Source: Sarcomyxa edulis
Taxonomy: Eukaryota; Basidiomycota; Agaricomycetes; Agaricales; Mycenaceae
NCBI GenBank assembly: GCA_009761415.1
Contig: QUOL01000006.1
Span: 620,001 to 684,000 of the forward strand
Direction: 5' to 3'
DNA length: 64,000 nucleotides
In this document: in pieces, positions 11,215 through 23,190 of the stretch
Layout of the letters: each line of letters begins with the position of its first letter
How positions within the stretch are numbered: position 1 is the stretch's first letter
Notes under the pieces: generated by a model
Told to the model about the DNA's origin: nothing
The model's input: only the letters and a program-made list of their open reading frames with translations
The model's database searches: none
Program-made: the position numbers and the translations under genes

Positions 11215-13470
11215 TCAAATTGACGCCTTTCCTCTGGGCTCATAAGGTAATAGAAGAGCCAGTAGACCCGCAGAGATTATAAGAGCTCCAGCGATGTAGA
11301 CAGGAACTGCTGTCGAAATATTCGCGTATAATGCGATGATGGGTGCCTACAAAATCCACAAATCAATCGTCTGCACGGTATTTGGGTGGCATTGAGAGAA
11401 GGCTCGCCATGATACCGAAGATACGAGTGGCCATGGCCGTCAGGCTATTCCCAGTGCCGCGGTCCTTCGCGGGGAATATCTCTGGAGACGCAGCGTACAG
11501 AACACCGAACATGATCTACGTATTGGGGATCAGTGACAGCCCGGCATGGTCAATTGTATCAGAATCCTACATTACTGTTAAAAACGTAGCCGCAATTCCA
11601 TCCGAGAAGAGCATTAGAGCTCCGTGCAGTGGTACTCGCAAATAGAAAGACACCGGTAAGTGCTGTCATTCGCAAAGGGGTGGTCGAGATCAGACAGGAA
11701 CCCGGAGAATAAAAACAAACTACTTGCCGGAAGATATGGCTAAAGTGCCTCTTCGACCGATACATGGCACCTCAACAGCCCATCCTGCCAGAAACGCTCC
11801 AGGGATGCCGATGAGACTCAGGATAACTTGCTATAAGATCAACAATGAGTGTAAATAAGGGTAACGATTGGACATGAGACTCACATTGCGGTAGGTGATA
11901 TTCAGAGACCCGTCGCCGAAACTTGCGCCTCGGCTTGTAAGGCTATCAAACGAGGAGGTCCCGATATGAAATATAGCAAAGATCAGAAAGACACCTACAG
12001 ATAAGGTAAGAAGCTATTATACAAAGTCGAGCCAAGCCCGATTATTCCTATTTGTTAGGAATCAGCATTTCTTCGCTCAGGTAGAAGGTAGAAAGGACCG
12101 CACCCCATAAGGTCATGAGAAGGCTTGTCGACCAAGCCATCGTCGGAGTCGCGAACAGAGCCTGGATGTGCTTCATGCTCAAACCCGAGCTCTCACTTAA
12201 CATCTGATGCCTCGTTGCCGATACGTGGCTAGAAGGATCACTATTGTGGGACGCCTGAGTTAACTGCTCGACGGTCAGGCGGGATGTCGTCGAGTTGTAA
12301 TTGGCTATCTTCTGGATGACTGCGACAGCCTCTACGTCTTTACCGATACCGATGAGGAACCGAGGGCTTTCGAGGAGCGTAAAACAGAAGAATCTTATGC
12401 ACCAAAGAAGAAGGTTGAGTCCCCCAAGAGCTAATAGCAGGTATCGCCACCCTTTGTTGTCAGCAGGTCGGCATTCAATTGCGGTAGGCTCGCACGAAAA
12501 GTTGGCGATAAGGGGCCAAGCCACCTGCGATAGTGGTGAGCAAGCAAAAGAAACTGGAAACAAAATTCCTTACTAGACTCGCTAGGAGCTGCCCCCAGGA
12601 CCAATATATAGACATCACTGTCATAAGATACTGATGGGATCCCGGTATAAAATCTGATGCCATGTCATTGGGAGAACCATGAATTGATAGTTAGTATTGT
12701 TCTGACCTAGGAAGACAGCTGAGTCTACTGGCAGATTACCTGAACACATAAGGAAAATAAACGTTCGTGCGATGATTCAGAGCATAAGAATCGACTCACC
12801 TCCAACACCAACGCCCAATATTGCCATTAGAGATGCCAAAGTGACGAAATTAGGCGAAGCTCCAGCGGCCGTTCCGAATATTCCGGTGATTAGCAGCGTA
12901 AGATTGAAAGGCCAACGCCTTCCCCAGATATCGCAACTGACACCCCAGAAAACAGCGCCTACAAATAGACCGATGTTCAGAGCCAAAATCATGAAAGGCC
13001 CCTGGAACTGTAACTCGGCCACAACAGGTGACAGGATAAGCCCAGCCAGGATCTAAAGACGACGATGAATAGGGATGTGTCCATTCTAGCCTGCAAGACA
13101 TCCTACCGGCCATACACTGTCGCTGTTAGAAACAACCAAAAATTTGACTGATAAAGTAGACTCCGATTCTATAGATAGCAATGTTACGCACGCAAACCAT
13201 CCAAATCCCGCGACGACAAACAAAGTCCACTGCAATCTTATCAGATCAATTCTCGATCTGAAGTGTTGACGATCTTCCTACCTGGTACCGTCCCATCCCA
13301 ATCTCCTGGATGGCGTTATTCAAAACTCGAGCTTTCGCCTGATAGACGGGATCAATTGATCCATCGTCGTACATGTCGTCTCTGCCCGCGTATGCCACCG
13401 CGACATGTGTGGCGCCCATAGCTGACTCTTCGCCTTCTTTCGTGTCGAGGACACCATGGACCGTAGACAT
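11215..13470 (-). CDS. SVOP-like MFS transporter, copy 1
   Basis: Multi-exon membrane transporter. The N-terminal exon (13470-about 13282) has the soluble leader ...DDGSIDPVYQAKARVLNNAIQEIGMGRYQ. The next exons carry membrane segments with the MFS signature CDIWGRRWPFNLTLL and GVGVGGNLPVDSAVFL. After the gap-like helix come AWPLIANFSCEP, the central loop LLESPRFLIG...AVAVIQKIA, and the second half SMKHIQALFATP, STLYNSFLPYLLTSRG, FGDGSLNITYRN and a last exon APIIALYANISTAVPVYIAG ending LLPYEPRGKASI at 11215. This is the fungal branch of MFS related to synaptic-vesicle SV2/SVOP; the substrate is unknown. Reconstructed exons carry no stop. One donor (after NSFLPYL) must be read as GTAGGT to keep frame. 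A paralogue lies at 43953-46208. Confidence 0.8.
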
Positions 13471-14149
13471 GGCTTTTGCTAGAGGGGTACTGAGAATTGG
13501 GGGTCCAAGCTATTTCGTGCATTATATATGCTCAATTCTTTTGTTCGGTACCTTTCTTCGTCTAAAAAACGATTGAAAGTCAGATCGGTCAGACATCGGA
13601 GTTGTCAAGTCATTGTCAAGCTTAAATACCGTCTGGAGTTGTCGCTCTAGAATTATTGCGGTATCGATACAGGAACACATACTGTCGTCCAACCAGTGGA
13701 TCGCTCCCATGCCCTCGATGAACCTATATCGGTTGCCGATCGTAAGTGGTTGACGGGCGCTGTGTGCGATTGATTCGTATACATGTCGCCATATGCAAAG
13801 TAGACCGTTGGGTTCCTAACTGGCCATCGAGCACGGACGGTTCTAAAATCCTACCGGGATAAAGATGTCAATCTGTCAATTGGGAGCGATTAGCTTCTGG
13901 ACCCATCAATACCGGTACGATCCCAAGAACCCCGCTCGGATTGGACTCGGAGATGTAGGCAGTGATGATCCGTCTGTATCTGCTCTCAGACGCCACTTCG
14001 GCTCAACTATCGTCGAATACATCCAGATTCCTTAGCCGATAGTCAGATAGACATGGATGACTGGTATGCATGACATAGCTCGACTGTAGGACGCGATAGA
14101 TAAGTAAAACCATCACTAGCAGAAAAAACAAATGAGAAGAAAAGTAGCA
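13471..14149. other. Intergenic upstream of MFS copy 1
   Basis: Probable promoter of the MFS gene; no coding region supported. Bases 13585-13620 (TCATTGTCAAGCTT context) recall the upstream region of MFS copy 2 near 46375-46395. Confidence 0.4.
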
Positions 14150-14763
14150 CCAGTACGGCTCTCAGAGATGCCCCACTTTTTGAGGAGTAAAGACGCTCTA
14201 GCATGAATGACTCCATATGAGGGTTGAAAGTGGTAGGACGTGCCTCGTGAGAAGCAGACATTTGGGACGAACACAGTGTCACATCCACGATCAATCCTCG
14301 ACCTGCAAGAGGGCTTCGTGGATGCTAGTCACGATGGTCTATGCCACGCGGCATGTCAATAAATCCACAGAGATTAGGCAGAGAAATACGGGCATCGATG
14401 CCTTCGTCGTAGGATTTTTTTCTTTTTGCAGATCGTCCAATATGCGCATGTCGAACTTCTCTACGGGAGTGGGGATGAGGCTGGGGATGGCAGAGTAATG
14501 CGCTGGATATGTTCCCAATTCTCGCGTGTGATCAAGGTTGGTTAATCGGTAGTGCGTGGACTCAATGTCTGCAACAACACGTCGGATACGAGTTCTCGGA
14601 ACAAGTAAGACACAGATGCTAGCGTCAAAATTCAGTGCATGTTCCACTAAGAGATGGTCGGCGAGATGTGATACAAGTGTATACTCTCAGCGATACACAT
14701 ACTAGAGATATTATTATAGAGTGGTTCGTCTGAAAAGACGTGATGGCGTCGAGAGGGCTCCAT
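14150..14763 (-). pseudogene. F-box-like family, decayed copy E
   Basis: From an ATG at 14763 the frame follows the family (AESIHLYHISPTIS ... WNMH ... LTLASVSYLFRELVSDV), but a TAG replaces the Ser before Trp and a TGA replaces the Cys of the conserved CIS-T/I-L motif. The central exon landmarks are not found in place. Remnants of later exons are visible: SIHEALLQVED near 14290-14330, and HARASLLLKKW in a different frame near 14170-14210. The copy cannot encode a full-length family protein. Confidence 0.7.
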
Positions 14764-15023
14764 GTCGGCCTTCGGAAGAATGTTGGATATTTAAGGCAGC
14801 GAAGAGTTGAGTCGAAGGAGTCGAAGGCAGTGTGTATGGACGAGGCGTATAAGCAGCAAAAAATCTGAAGAAAAAACGAACGACAGATGGGAGTTCTAAC
14901 GAAGATCTTCATCAACACAGCCACTTCCAATTGGACTACTAGGATGCACACAATGACGATACAGATGTTACACACATATAAGAGAGCACGAGTGAAATGG
15001 ATTCTACTTGTACAGTGGGTTGT

Positions 15024-16146
15024 CTACGGATCACTCGAATTATGAACACAAAGGGAACTCGTCGACTCCAATTCTGGTACTTTGGGAGTCCACTTTTCGA
15101 GGAGAGAAGTCGCTCTGGCGTGGATATCGTATGCGTCCATATCGGACAGACGACTCAATCTTTTGATGGACATCTTTGCACCGGGAAGCTGAGTAGTAGT
15201 CAGGGAGTTCAGTCCAAATGAAGGACTAGTGGTGTGAGTGAGAAACATACCCTATCCGAAGACCATATAGGCGTGAACGGGTACATGCTCGAAAGAGGGA
15301 TAGCATCGTATCCATTGACTGCTTCTTCGATATCTAAGAGAACTACGTGGACATGAGCCATAATGCTTTGCGTTGCTTCAGCATCATTAGCCTTGCGAGC
15401 AGCTTCCAGTTCCTCAAGTTTGTCTCCCAAGAAGAAAGAGTCATTGAGAGTCGACAGCGCTGCAGAACATTCAGCTTTATGAACGGGCAATATTTTATAA
15501 AATATGCTGGAAATCGGGCTTACAATATCGTATGACGTCTATCTCGTCCTCGAGAACAGACCTCAGCAAAGACGCCATCGGTTTCGGCCGTATACTGGTA
15601 CAAATTCTGTAGTTTGCGGCCAATAAATCGAGAGTAGGTTTAACGATGACCGCAATGAAGTTGGTTGATATGTCCGGGATCCTGTTGATGGAAGAAGTTG
15701 TCACAGCGTAGTGGAGATATGAATGAATGATCGGCGTGGAAGAGTATTGTGAGGGATCTAGCTCCAAGAATCTAGCATGATCCTCAATGGGACGCGCCAT
15801 TGCCGGACCTAGCCATCGTATCGAATCGAGGGTTTCCCGAACGGCAGGGAAAATACTGGATATTCGTGGTAGTTGATACCTTTGACTATGAGAGGTATAT
15901 CGAGCTTACATACCTCCCACGATTCTCCGGCCTAGGCACCTTGAATGCCTTCATCACGATGGACGTGGTTATCTCTCGAAACAAGTGACAGACAGAGGAG
16001 AGTGTTGATATGCAGTAAAAGTCCCAGGGTGAGAATGTACTGGATACGCAGAATAGATGTAAACTTTCGGCGATGCGTGTTACAAGGATTTCGTCAAAGA
16101 GTTCGTTTGGGAGAATGTAATGGCCAGCCCGACATCGCAGTGCCAT
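15024..16146 (-). CDS. F-box-like family protein, copy F
   Basis: Starts at 16146 (MALRCRAGHYILPNELFDEIL) with IAESLHLFCVSSTF, WDFYCISTLSSVCHLFREI and an intron after PENRG (GTATGT donor on the minus strand). The second exon has SSTPIIHSYLHYAVTTSSIN and RPKPMASLLRSVLEDEIDVIRY. A third exon (about 15260-15490) reads KLEELEAARKANDAEATQSI followed by LLDIEEAVNGYDAIPLSSMY. The last exon ends DMDAYDIHARATSLLEKWTPKVPELEST at 15024. Longer third exon than the other copies, otherwise the same plan. Role unknown; a substrate-adaptor function is only inferred from the F-box-like start. Confidence 0.62.
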
Positions 16147-16581
16147 GGTGTATCTACGCTAGAATTCGACGTTCGAGCGACAATGATTGTCAGAGATGGG
16201 AACCGGGGAAAACGCTAGATAGGTTAGATGACTGGACTTCGGATGGTACTTTTAGGCTGCTAGAGAAGCTTAAAGATACTTAGAGCTTGGAGAGAATCCA
16301 AGAGATCAACGTTCAAGCCAAGAGTCGAACGGTCGAAGCTGACTCGGCGGAAACGAAATCGCCGCGGCTCAGCCGAACGCTGGCGGTTGTTTGTCTTCGG
16401 CCCCATATCCTATTGACGGGTCAACGGACTTGACTTAGAAATCCATTCTCGTTGACAGAATGCAGACTGGAGACCTATCAAGAGTTCTGAGAAAATTCCG
16501 ATACACTCTCGGAACACGGTCAAGAAATAATGAAATGTCTGCTGAGCTACCAACTACAGTATCTTCCGCAGAAGTCCCCTC
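16147..16581. other. Intergenic, nothing recognised
   Basis: GC-richer patch near 16330-16400; no coding frame or repeat that I can support. Confidence 0.4.
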
Positions 16582-17260
16582 TCAAGGAGCAATGTCTTCC
16601 TCGCCTGTCGAGTTTTGAGGCGAAGGCATATTGGACAAAGGGCAGGGAGGTTCCTAGGGATTTGTCAATCTCATTCCCGAGTACACAAATGTGTGAATGA
16701 GTTAGATACACACTAATTGGAGATTATAGTAGATCCGAACCTGCACCTCCTTAAGCTTGTCGTGGATAATAGCCAAAATTGAATCTTGGTCCGTGAGGTG
16801 ATCAGGGAGGAGAAGTTCATCGTCAGGACCGATGCGCCTAGGCCTGCGGGAACTTTTCAGTAATCAGTCGAATTCAAGCACACAAATGCGAAAAGAAAAA
16901 AGTTCGTACCCTATGAGGTTTTCCACAGTTGTCGGAACGATCTCAGTATCTTTGATCAGGAGTAGATTTTCTCGGATCACTCTGGATCTACAGGTTTGCT
17001 CCTCCCCTGGTAGCACGGAGCGAGTAGATGTCGGTGCTTCAGGGAGCGGGACAGTCGTAGGCTCGGGATGCATCACTGCCAGTTAGACTTGTGCCATCAG
17101 TGTCTTGTAGGAGATATAAAGGGCTCGTTATAAACACTACTTACCTATGCAGTGTGAAGCGCTATGACCGAGCATTGGAAAGGTGTCCCTGAACTGTTGT
17201 TCGTAAATGGGTCGGTGCAGTGAGACCCATATGAACGTTTGACACTACGCGACATTGTCG
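16582..17260 (-). CDS. Uncharacterised small gene within the left duplication arm
   Basis: A chain of exons in one frame can be read: a 5' exon with HRPIYEQQFRDTFPMLGHSA (about 17240-17150), then MHPEPTTVPLPEAPTSTRSV through TVENLI (about 17075-16908), then PRRIGPDDELLLPDHLTDQD...DKLKEVQ (about 16850-16745), and a last exon EPPCPLSNMPSPQNSTGEED ending with TGA at 16582. Phases agree at each junction, with GTAAGT, GTACGA and GTTCGG donors. The start is not resolved. No domain is recognised. The matching segment in the right arm carries a stop (59488-59490) in the first of these exons, so only this copy could be functional. Confidence 0.4.
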
Positions 17261-17973
17261 TCGTCGTTCAAGACTGAACGCTCAAGTCGCGTTTGAGTGG
17301 CAGACTTTCCAATTCGGAGTCGATTCGGACAGGTGTCGGACTGTAGCTGCAGCCAAATGACCAACTCACCGCAAGATCTCGTCGTTCTACCAATTGCTCG
17401 TGAATCGTGAATCAAGTGTATATCCTTGACTAGTCTAGTGGTGTAGACAATCATAAGTAATGGAATGGAATGATGCAAACACAGAACTCTAAACAAACGG
17501 AGTGGGATAGGTCAAAAAATTGAAATGGAGTAGGGTGTAGGGGCGATGTGAGGAGTTGGGAATGGGATGGGTGGAGTTTCTGATGGGATAGTGGATGGAT
17601 ACGGAACTGTGGTCATGGAAAATCAGGGAAGTGGTAAGAGTAATCGAGAAGAGAAGAAAAGCAGTATGAGAGAGAAGATAGTTATCGTACTGAGAAAGAA
17701 ATATGCTGGTGTTCTAGATGGTCCGAGAGCGGACAAGGTTCAAGGTGGTCTTCCACATGCGAAAGTGGGTATAATGTTCGAAACGATGGATCAAGATGGC
17801 TATTCTCATGAATACGTCGGGTGGAAGGGGGATGAGACGAGGAGGGCCTGAGCTTGAAGTAAGCTGGTTTAGGGCGGGACTCGCAACGGCATGGAAGTCG
17901 GCGGCTAGGCGACTCCTTGCTCGGATCTTATCTCTGCTTCATCCATCTCTACTGCGATCGCGTCCTCCGATGT

Positions 17974-19489
17974 CTAGCTATTCCTGTGGTGATGTTGTGG
18001 AATACCGGAACCAGAAGCGGCGTGCTTAGTTGCAGGAGGCGTCCCGAGTATCTGTATGGCGTCCAAGAGAAGAAAGAGACCGTTTTGGTCTTGCCGAGGA
18101 GCTGACCTTTTCTCGGGGAAGTCTCTGTGAGTCGCCGTTTCTTTCCCTTTACCTTTCCAATCGCTGCGGCCGTCGTCGTTTCGGAAACGGATGGGATCAC
18201 GTTCCTTTTGCATCTCCTCCCCCTCCACCATGCGATTATGCCCCACAGACGTCGACGATCGCCCTTGACCAGGGGCGTCCTGGGGCTCCGGAGTATCCAA
18301 CCGTTGGCGCGAATGATGCCGTTCACCATCGTCCGCGCCGTCGTTGTCCTCATCCCTGGGACGCTTTTTGGTTTCAAATGCGATTGTTGGTGTCTTCTTT
18401 GCAACGTTGCGGCCTGCATCTAGATCTTTGGGCACCGGTTTCTCCCAAGCAGTCATCACCGCCTGTACCAGGTCCCGTATCTTTTCGAGTTCCCTCAGCC
18501 CGGAGTCGATATCTTGGATCAAGGTGTTGCGAGGCGGGCGCGTCGTGTCGTCCAACCACTCGTAGATATCATGCAGTGTATCCTGGATGGGACCAACGCT
18601 CCTATTGATCTGCTCGAACTCGACGTCGAAAAGGTGCCTATTGCCCGTGGGTGCAACGTCTTCGGCGACGGCGACTTTGCCCGTCGTTTTGCGACGCGTC
18701 GTCTTGGTCGCAGGCTTATTTGCCTCGACTTTCGCCTTGGGTTGTGCCCTTGGTTTCGGTAGTGTCTTCGTTGGACGCGTCGTGGAGGCAGCTGTGGAAG
18801 ATGAACGATGTAAGTAACAGCGGGGTATGACATACTTGATTCCACTGACGAGTTTGATGCTTCAGCTGTGTCTTGGGCTTCAGCTTCGTTAGATGCGTCG
18901 TCGGAGCAGCTATATAGAAGATGGACGATGTGAGTGAGTATCAGTGGGATATAGCATATTCGAGTCCACTGACGAGTTTGAGCCTCCAGCTGTTGCTTAG
19001 GCTCGGTCAAAACCTTTGTCTTTTGTGCCTTCGGGGCAGCTATGAGCGATGAACGATGTGAGTCATGATGATGATCAACAGATATAACGACTACTGACCA
19101 GGCAGAGGATCGTCAACAGACGCGGTACCAGCTGCGGAATTTTTGGCAGCTCCAACCACAGCTTTCGATGCCTTGGACTTGGGTCCCTTTGCGATACGTG
19201 AACTGCGTCGAGCTACGTCAGCCGTGGGCTTCGACGAGCCACTCTTGTTTTCTTTGAGTTCGTTGCTACTGATATAATTGATATAGGAACGTGTATATGA
19301 GTGGCGATCGACGTACTTATCGGCGACGATGGAGGTCTTGTTGCCCTTGGGCTTGGTGCTATTCATCTAGTACAACGACGGTTCAGTATCTATGGAGTAT
19401 CAGGAGTGGCGATGGAAATATGAGCTTACGATTACTTCTGGTGAGTCTCCGACTTCGAGTCTTCCGAGATGTTCGCGAATTGTGGACAT
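17974..19489 (-). CDS. Basic, probably nuclear protein of unknown function, left copy
   Basis: Start at 19489 (MSTIREHLGRLEVGDSPEVI). Exon plan matches the right-arm copy: short exons NSTKPKGNKTSIVAD and NELKENKSGSSKPTADVARR, then two similar small exons (APKAQKTKVLTEPKQQLEAQT and a diverged repeat of it), then a large exon from the PTKTLPKPRAQPKAK region to the stop at 17974. The chain is Lys/Arg/Pro/Ser-rich (RRSSRIAKGPKSKASK), with one ordered-looking acidic/helical block (FDVEFEQINRSVGPIQDTLH ... LRELEKIRDLVQAVM). Nuclear location is inferred from basic clusters. No domain recognised. Both duplicate copies retain an open frame despite substitutions and indels, which suggests selection on the protein. 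Confidence 0.65.
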
Positions 19490-19990
19490 TGTAAGATTGG
19501 GGGTGGCAGGTAGCTTTGAGTACGAGTGGAAGTACGAGTGGAAGTGGAAGTGGAAGTATTGAAGTATCGAGTTTGTTGAGGATGAGTGCTGATATGTCAA
19601 TGTAGGGTGTTCAGACTGGTTTGTAGCAAGATCGATGTGCAGATGGAAGTGGGAGTGAGAGAGTGAGAGAGAATTGAGGAGTGGAAGGGTGGCGAAGAGT
19701 CCAAGCGTGTTTATGAGGGTTTGGCGTCTGTCGGAGAACAAAGAAATGGGCGGATTTTGAAATTTTGAAAAACAACACAAGATGATGGTGTTCTGGCAAT
19801 CTAGAGAGCTAAGAGTGTTTTATTTCTTTTGCAGCACAACAACATTGAAGTTGATCTAGAAATCTTGAACTGATTTCGTGTTCAGAATTGATTGGTGAGT
19901 GGCTCGAGGTCCATGCGGGAGGGCTTATGTAACAAACGCGTCGCGTCGGTTAAAATGACGCGCACGTGATCATAACGCGTTGATGAAAAC

Positions 19991-20787
19991 GGCGGGTCCA
20001 AGGACCCGTCAATGCATCACGGCGCAGGCGGAAGCGATGCTCTGATGGTTTCATCTGGTTGTACTCACTCATCTTGTGAGCAGGTCCCTCGAATGTTTCT
20101 AGGACACTGTTCTGTTCACAATACGTCCTCTGAGTCGTATCGAGTATTATCTGTCTCGTCTCTCGGTTGCCTCTAGCAGCAACCAAGCATTTAAATGAGA
20201 TGCACTTCTTCGGTTTCATTTTTCGTGACTTTTCTGACTTTTCTTGCGATAGGCCGATTTCAACACATATTTGCCTTTCCTTTCCCACTTCTCGAGTTTG
20301 GCACGCCGTCAACATGCTCTTGATTCGTTCTTGATTCTTCACAGGTCCTTCCCGTCGTCTAAGCATTATCTGACACAGACGGGTCTCGCCAGGCCCTACC
20401 TATCAACTCCATATATACATAGCGTCTGTGAGTCAATGACACCTTTCTCTTCGATCGTAATTGCAGACAAGTGATTGTTTCCAAAGGTCAGCAGTGCGAT
20501 ACTCGGATCCAGCGGCCCGTCCTCAAACCTACTTCTTTCCCCACCCCCGCAAATGATTTCCCAGAATCTCCACGAACGAAGGATCACTTGACACGGCCTT
20601 GGTATGGATGTTTTCGACCCTCGGTTATTCGGTCCCATGCTCAAAGGCTATCAGTGGGTTGCGAGAACCAGGACATACAAAGTGGGGGGTCCTCGAAGCA
20701 CCTGGTTTTGCGGTTGACCGGTAACATTCATCTTCGTATACAATCGATACCTGCCCATCTAGTCTGTCTCTCAACTGAATACAGGTT
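19991..20787. other. Intergenic between left arm and sugar transporter
   Basis: Open frames on both strands (e.g. 20396-20644 and 20471-20833) show no family motif. It probably holds the promoter of the transporter and possibly an unrecognised 5' exon. Confidence 0.4.
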
Positions 20788-23147
20788 ATGTGGATTGTAC
20801 CGCTGCGAGGAAAGCATCTTCTTTGGGCTATAACAGGTGCAGTTGATCCGTATTCAGACTTGGTATCTATGTAATTTCTGACCTCATTTTCTGTCTAGCA
20901 TGTTGCTGTCAGGGCTTTTTACTTTTGGGATATGATCAAGGTGTCATGTCTGGGATTCTGAGTTACTTCTATTTGGGGGCATCAATATCTAGTCTAGTAA
21001 TTGTATGAGGATGCTGATTCCTTTCCTACAGATCGGTGCTGACAACCAATTCGGTCGCGATTTTGGACATCCAAATCCAACGACACAAGGCACCATCGTG
21101 AGTATATCTACTCGAGACACCTACCAGTATGCTAAGTCACGCACTAACATTGGTTCCTAGGTGGCCATTTATGTGAGTGATTACACGTTTGTCCTGGGAT
21201 CCATTGCTGGATGAGATGAGCAGGACATTGGCTGCGTTGTTGGAAGTTTGATTGTATTCTTCTGGGGAGAGGCCGTTGGACGGAAAAGAATGATAATGGC
21301 TGGGGCTTCTACTATGCTTGTTGGAACGGTAACTCACCCGTTTTGTAGCAGATATTTCTCATACTGATATCCGGCTTTCTCTCTATAGGCCATTCTGACC
21401 AGCTCTACCACTCTGGCACAACTTTATGTTATGTTGGACGAATAGTCACTGGAATTGTAAGTCATTCAGATAGATATCGCCCCGAAGACTGCAACCTATC
21501 AGGCTTACAGGGCAACGGTTTCAATTCCTCTTCGATACCGGTGTATCAGAGCGAAACATGCGGTGGACATATACGAGGAGCGTTGGTTTGTTTGAATTCG
21601 ACTATAACGATAGTCGGGCTAGTCATTGTTAACCACCCCTCTATTCATCACCTGACTCACCATGCTGATTATACCGTTGCAGGCGTATTGCTTGGATTAT
21701 GGCCTGTCCTTCGTCGACGGTCCTATCCAGTGGCGTCTTCCTATCGGTCTGTACATTCAGTATGACTTCGAACCTTTTGCATGAAATTTATCATTCATGT
21801 ATCTCGCAGGCTTCCAAGCTGTGTTCGCCTTGTGTCTGCTGCTTCAAGGCATGGTCCTTCCTGATTCACCACGATGGCTGATAGCACACGGGAGAGAAGA
21901 AGAAGGCGCTAGAGTCATCGCTATGCTGGAAGACAAAGATACTACGGATCATCCTGAAGTAGTCAAAGTGTCGAAGGAAATCAAGATTTCGTTGGAGCAG
22001 GAGAGTGCGGGAGGTACGTGAAGTCAGGTCAACTTACTCTGAAAAAACCATGCCGCTGATCTCCATTCGTCGCGCTAGGTCCTTTCCGTTATAGAGAGCT
22101 CCTTGAAGGGGGAAAACTCGGCAACTTCAGACGGATCTGTCTGTGTATCGGGGTCAATGTTTTGCAGCAGTTCACGGGGTATGTCATGGCATCATTCAAG
22201 AGCATGTTCGTAATGAACTGACGGCGGATTCATTTTCTATAGAGCTAACATGATCAAGTGAGCTCGATTGCCTATAACTCTCGATATTGGCTTACCGATG
22301 GTCCTCTAGTTATCTCGCTCCGGTGGTATACCAGAACACCATGGGTCTGAGTCGTAATTTGTCCCTCATTTTAGGAGGCTGCACGGCTATAACGTACATG
22401 TTTGCGTCATTCATACCACTCTGGGTGAGTCGGCGTTGCCCTCACTGACCTGGCCTGGGAAACTGATGGATGCATATTAGACTGTCGACCGATTCGGAAG
22501 AAGGCCCTTGCTCATGATTTCAGCGGCAGGGTTATCTGTGTGCTTCATGCTTGCTGCTATTCTTCTTTCCCTCGGGACGAAGCCTGCTGCATTTGGAGCA
22601 ACTGCTATGGTGTTTATCTTCCAGATATTCCTCGGGATTGGATACCTTCCTATCGTGAGCACGAGTTCCTCTGTTTTCGATTGAGACTGATGAGCTCGTC
22701 GTATAGCCATGGTTATACCCTGCAGAGGTATGCCACCAGTGCTTGTATTGATTCGAGGTGAAATCTTACCGATGCGTAGATTAGTACGACGCGAATACGC
22801 GCCAGGGGATCGGCCATCTCAAGGTGAGGGTTAGAGTCATGTCACTGGGACATAGCTAATGTGTCTGCAGTGCCTTCAATTGGGCATGTGTGTTTGCAGT
22901 TGTAGAAATGACGCCTCCCGCGATAGCGAATATTAATTGGAGGATATTCATTGTGTTTGCAATATTCAATGCTTGCTGGATACCATTGGTCGTGAGTGCT
23001 AGATGATGATGGAATTACTGACGCTGCGACTAATGCGTATCACAGTACATGTTCTTCCCTGAAACTAAGGGACTAGAATTAGAAGACATTGCGCATACTC
23101 CCATGATGCTGAACGCGAAAGCAATTGTTTCGTACAGCTGTGCATGA
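20788..23147 (+). pseudogene. MFS sugar transporter (hexose/STL1-type), frame broken by a 5-bp duplication
   Basis: About a dozen short exons encode a sugar-porter family protein: LRGKHLLWAIT, GFLLLGYDQGVMSGIL, GADNQFGRDF, GSLIVFFWGEAVGRKRMIMA, GNGFNSSSIPVYQSE, PIQWRLPIGFQAVFALCLLL, PDSPRWLIAHGREEEGARVI, NVLQQFTG, NYLAPVVYQNTMGLSRNLSL, LWTVDRFGRRPLLMIS, PWLYPAEISTTRIRARGSAI, INWRIF, and the end FFPETKGLELEDI before TGA at 23147. In the exon after AILTSSTTLAQL the sequence TTATG is duplicated in tandem (21424-21433). Frame is lost and a TAG follows directly; removing one unit would give the canonical ...QLYVGRIVTGIGNG. The rest is intact, so the lesion is recent, allelic or an assembly error. 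The start at 20788 and the second intron are provisional. Confidence 0.8.
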
Positions 23148-23190
23148 ACTGGGTCAGCGTAACCGAAACATCCCATCCCAAGAGACTCAC

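Larger units (their letters stand above)
16582..19990. repeat. Left arm of a roughly 3.3-kb inverted duplication
   Basis: Read on the minus strand this segment aligns with 56680-59890 on the plus strand. Markers in order: a shared ACGCGTCGCGTC patch with GTGATC (19930-19975 against 56680-56740), the promoter and whole gene 17974-19489 against 57162-58737, the 3' flank with a GA-rich open frame, the GACTAGTC-type segment near 17430, and the CATCTACTCGCT...GGGGAGG motif (16990-17035 against 59820-59855). Differences include small indels, e.g. about 50 extra bases near 17222-17275 here. Similarity beyond 16990 toward 16582 is weak. Confidence 0.8.

Noticed and set aside
13522..13710. Short minus-strand frame upstream of MFS copy 1
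   Set aside because: No family motif and no in-phase junction to the transporter's first exon.
19950..20366. A 138-codon minus-strand open frame
   Set aside because: No motif, no splice partners, composition unlike neighbouring proteins; it overlaps duplicated non-coding DNA.
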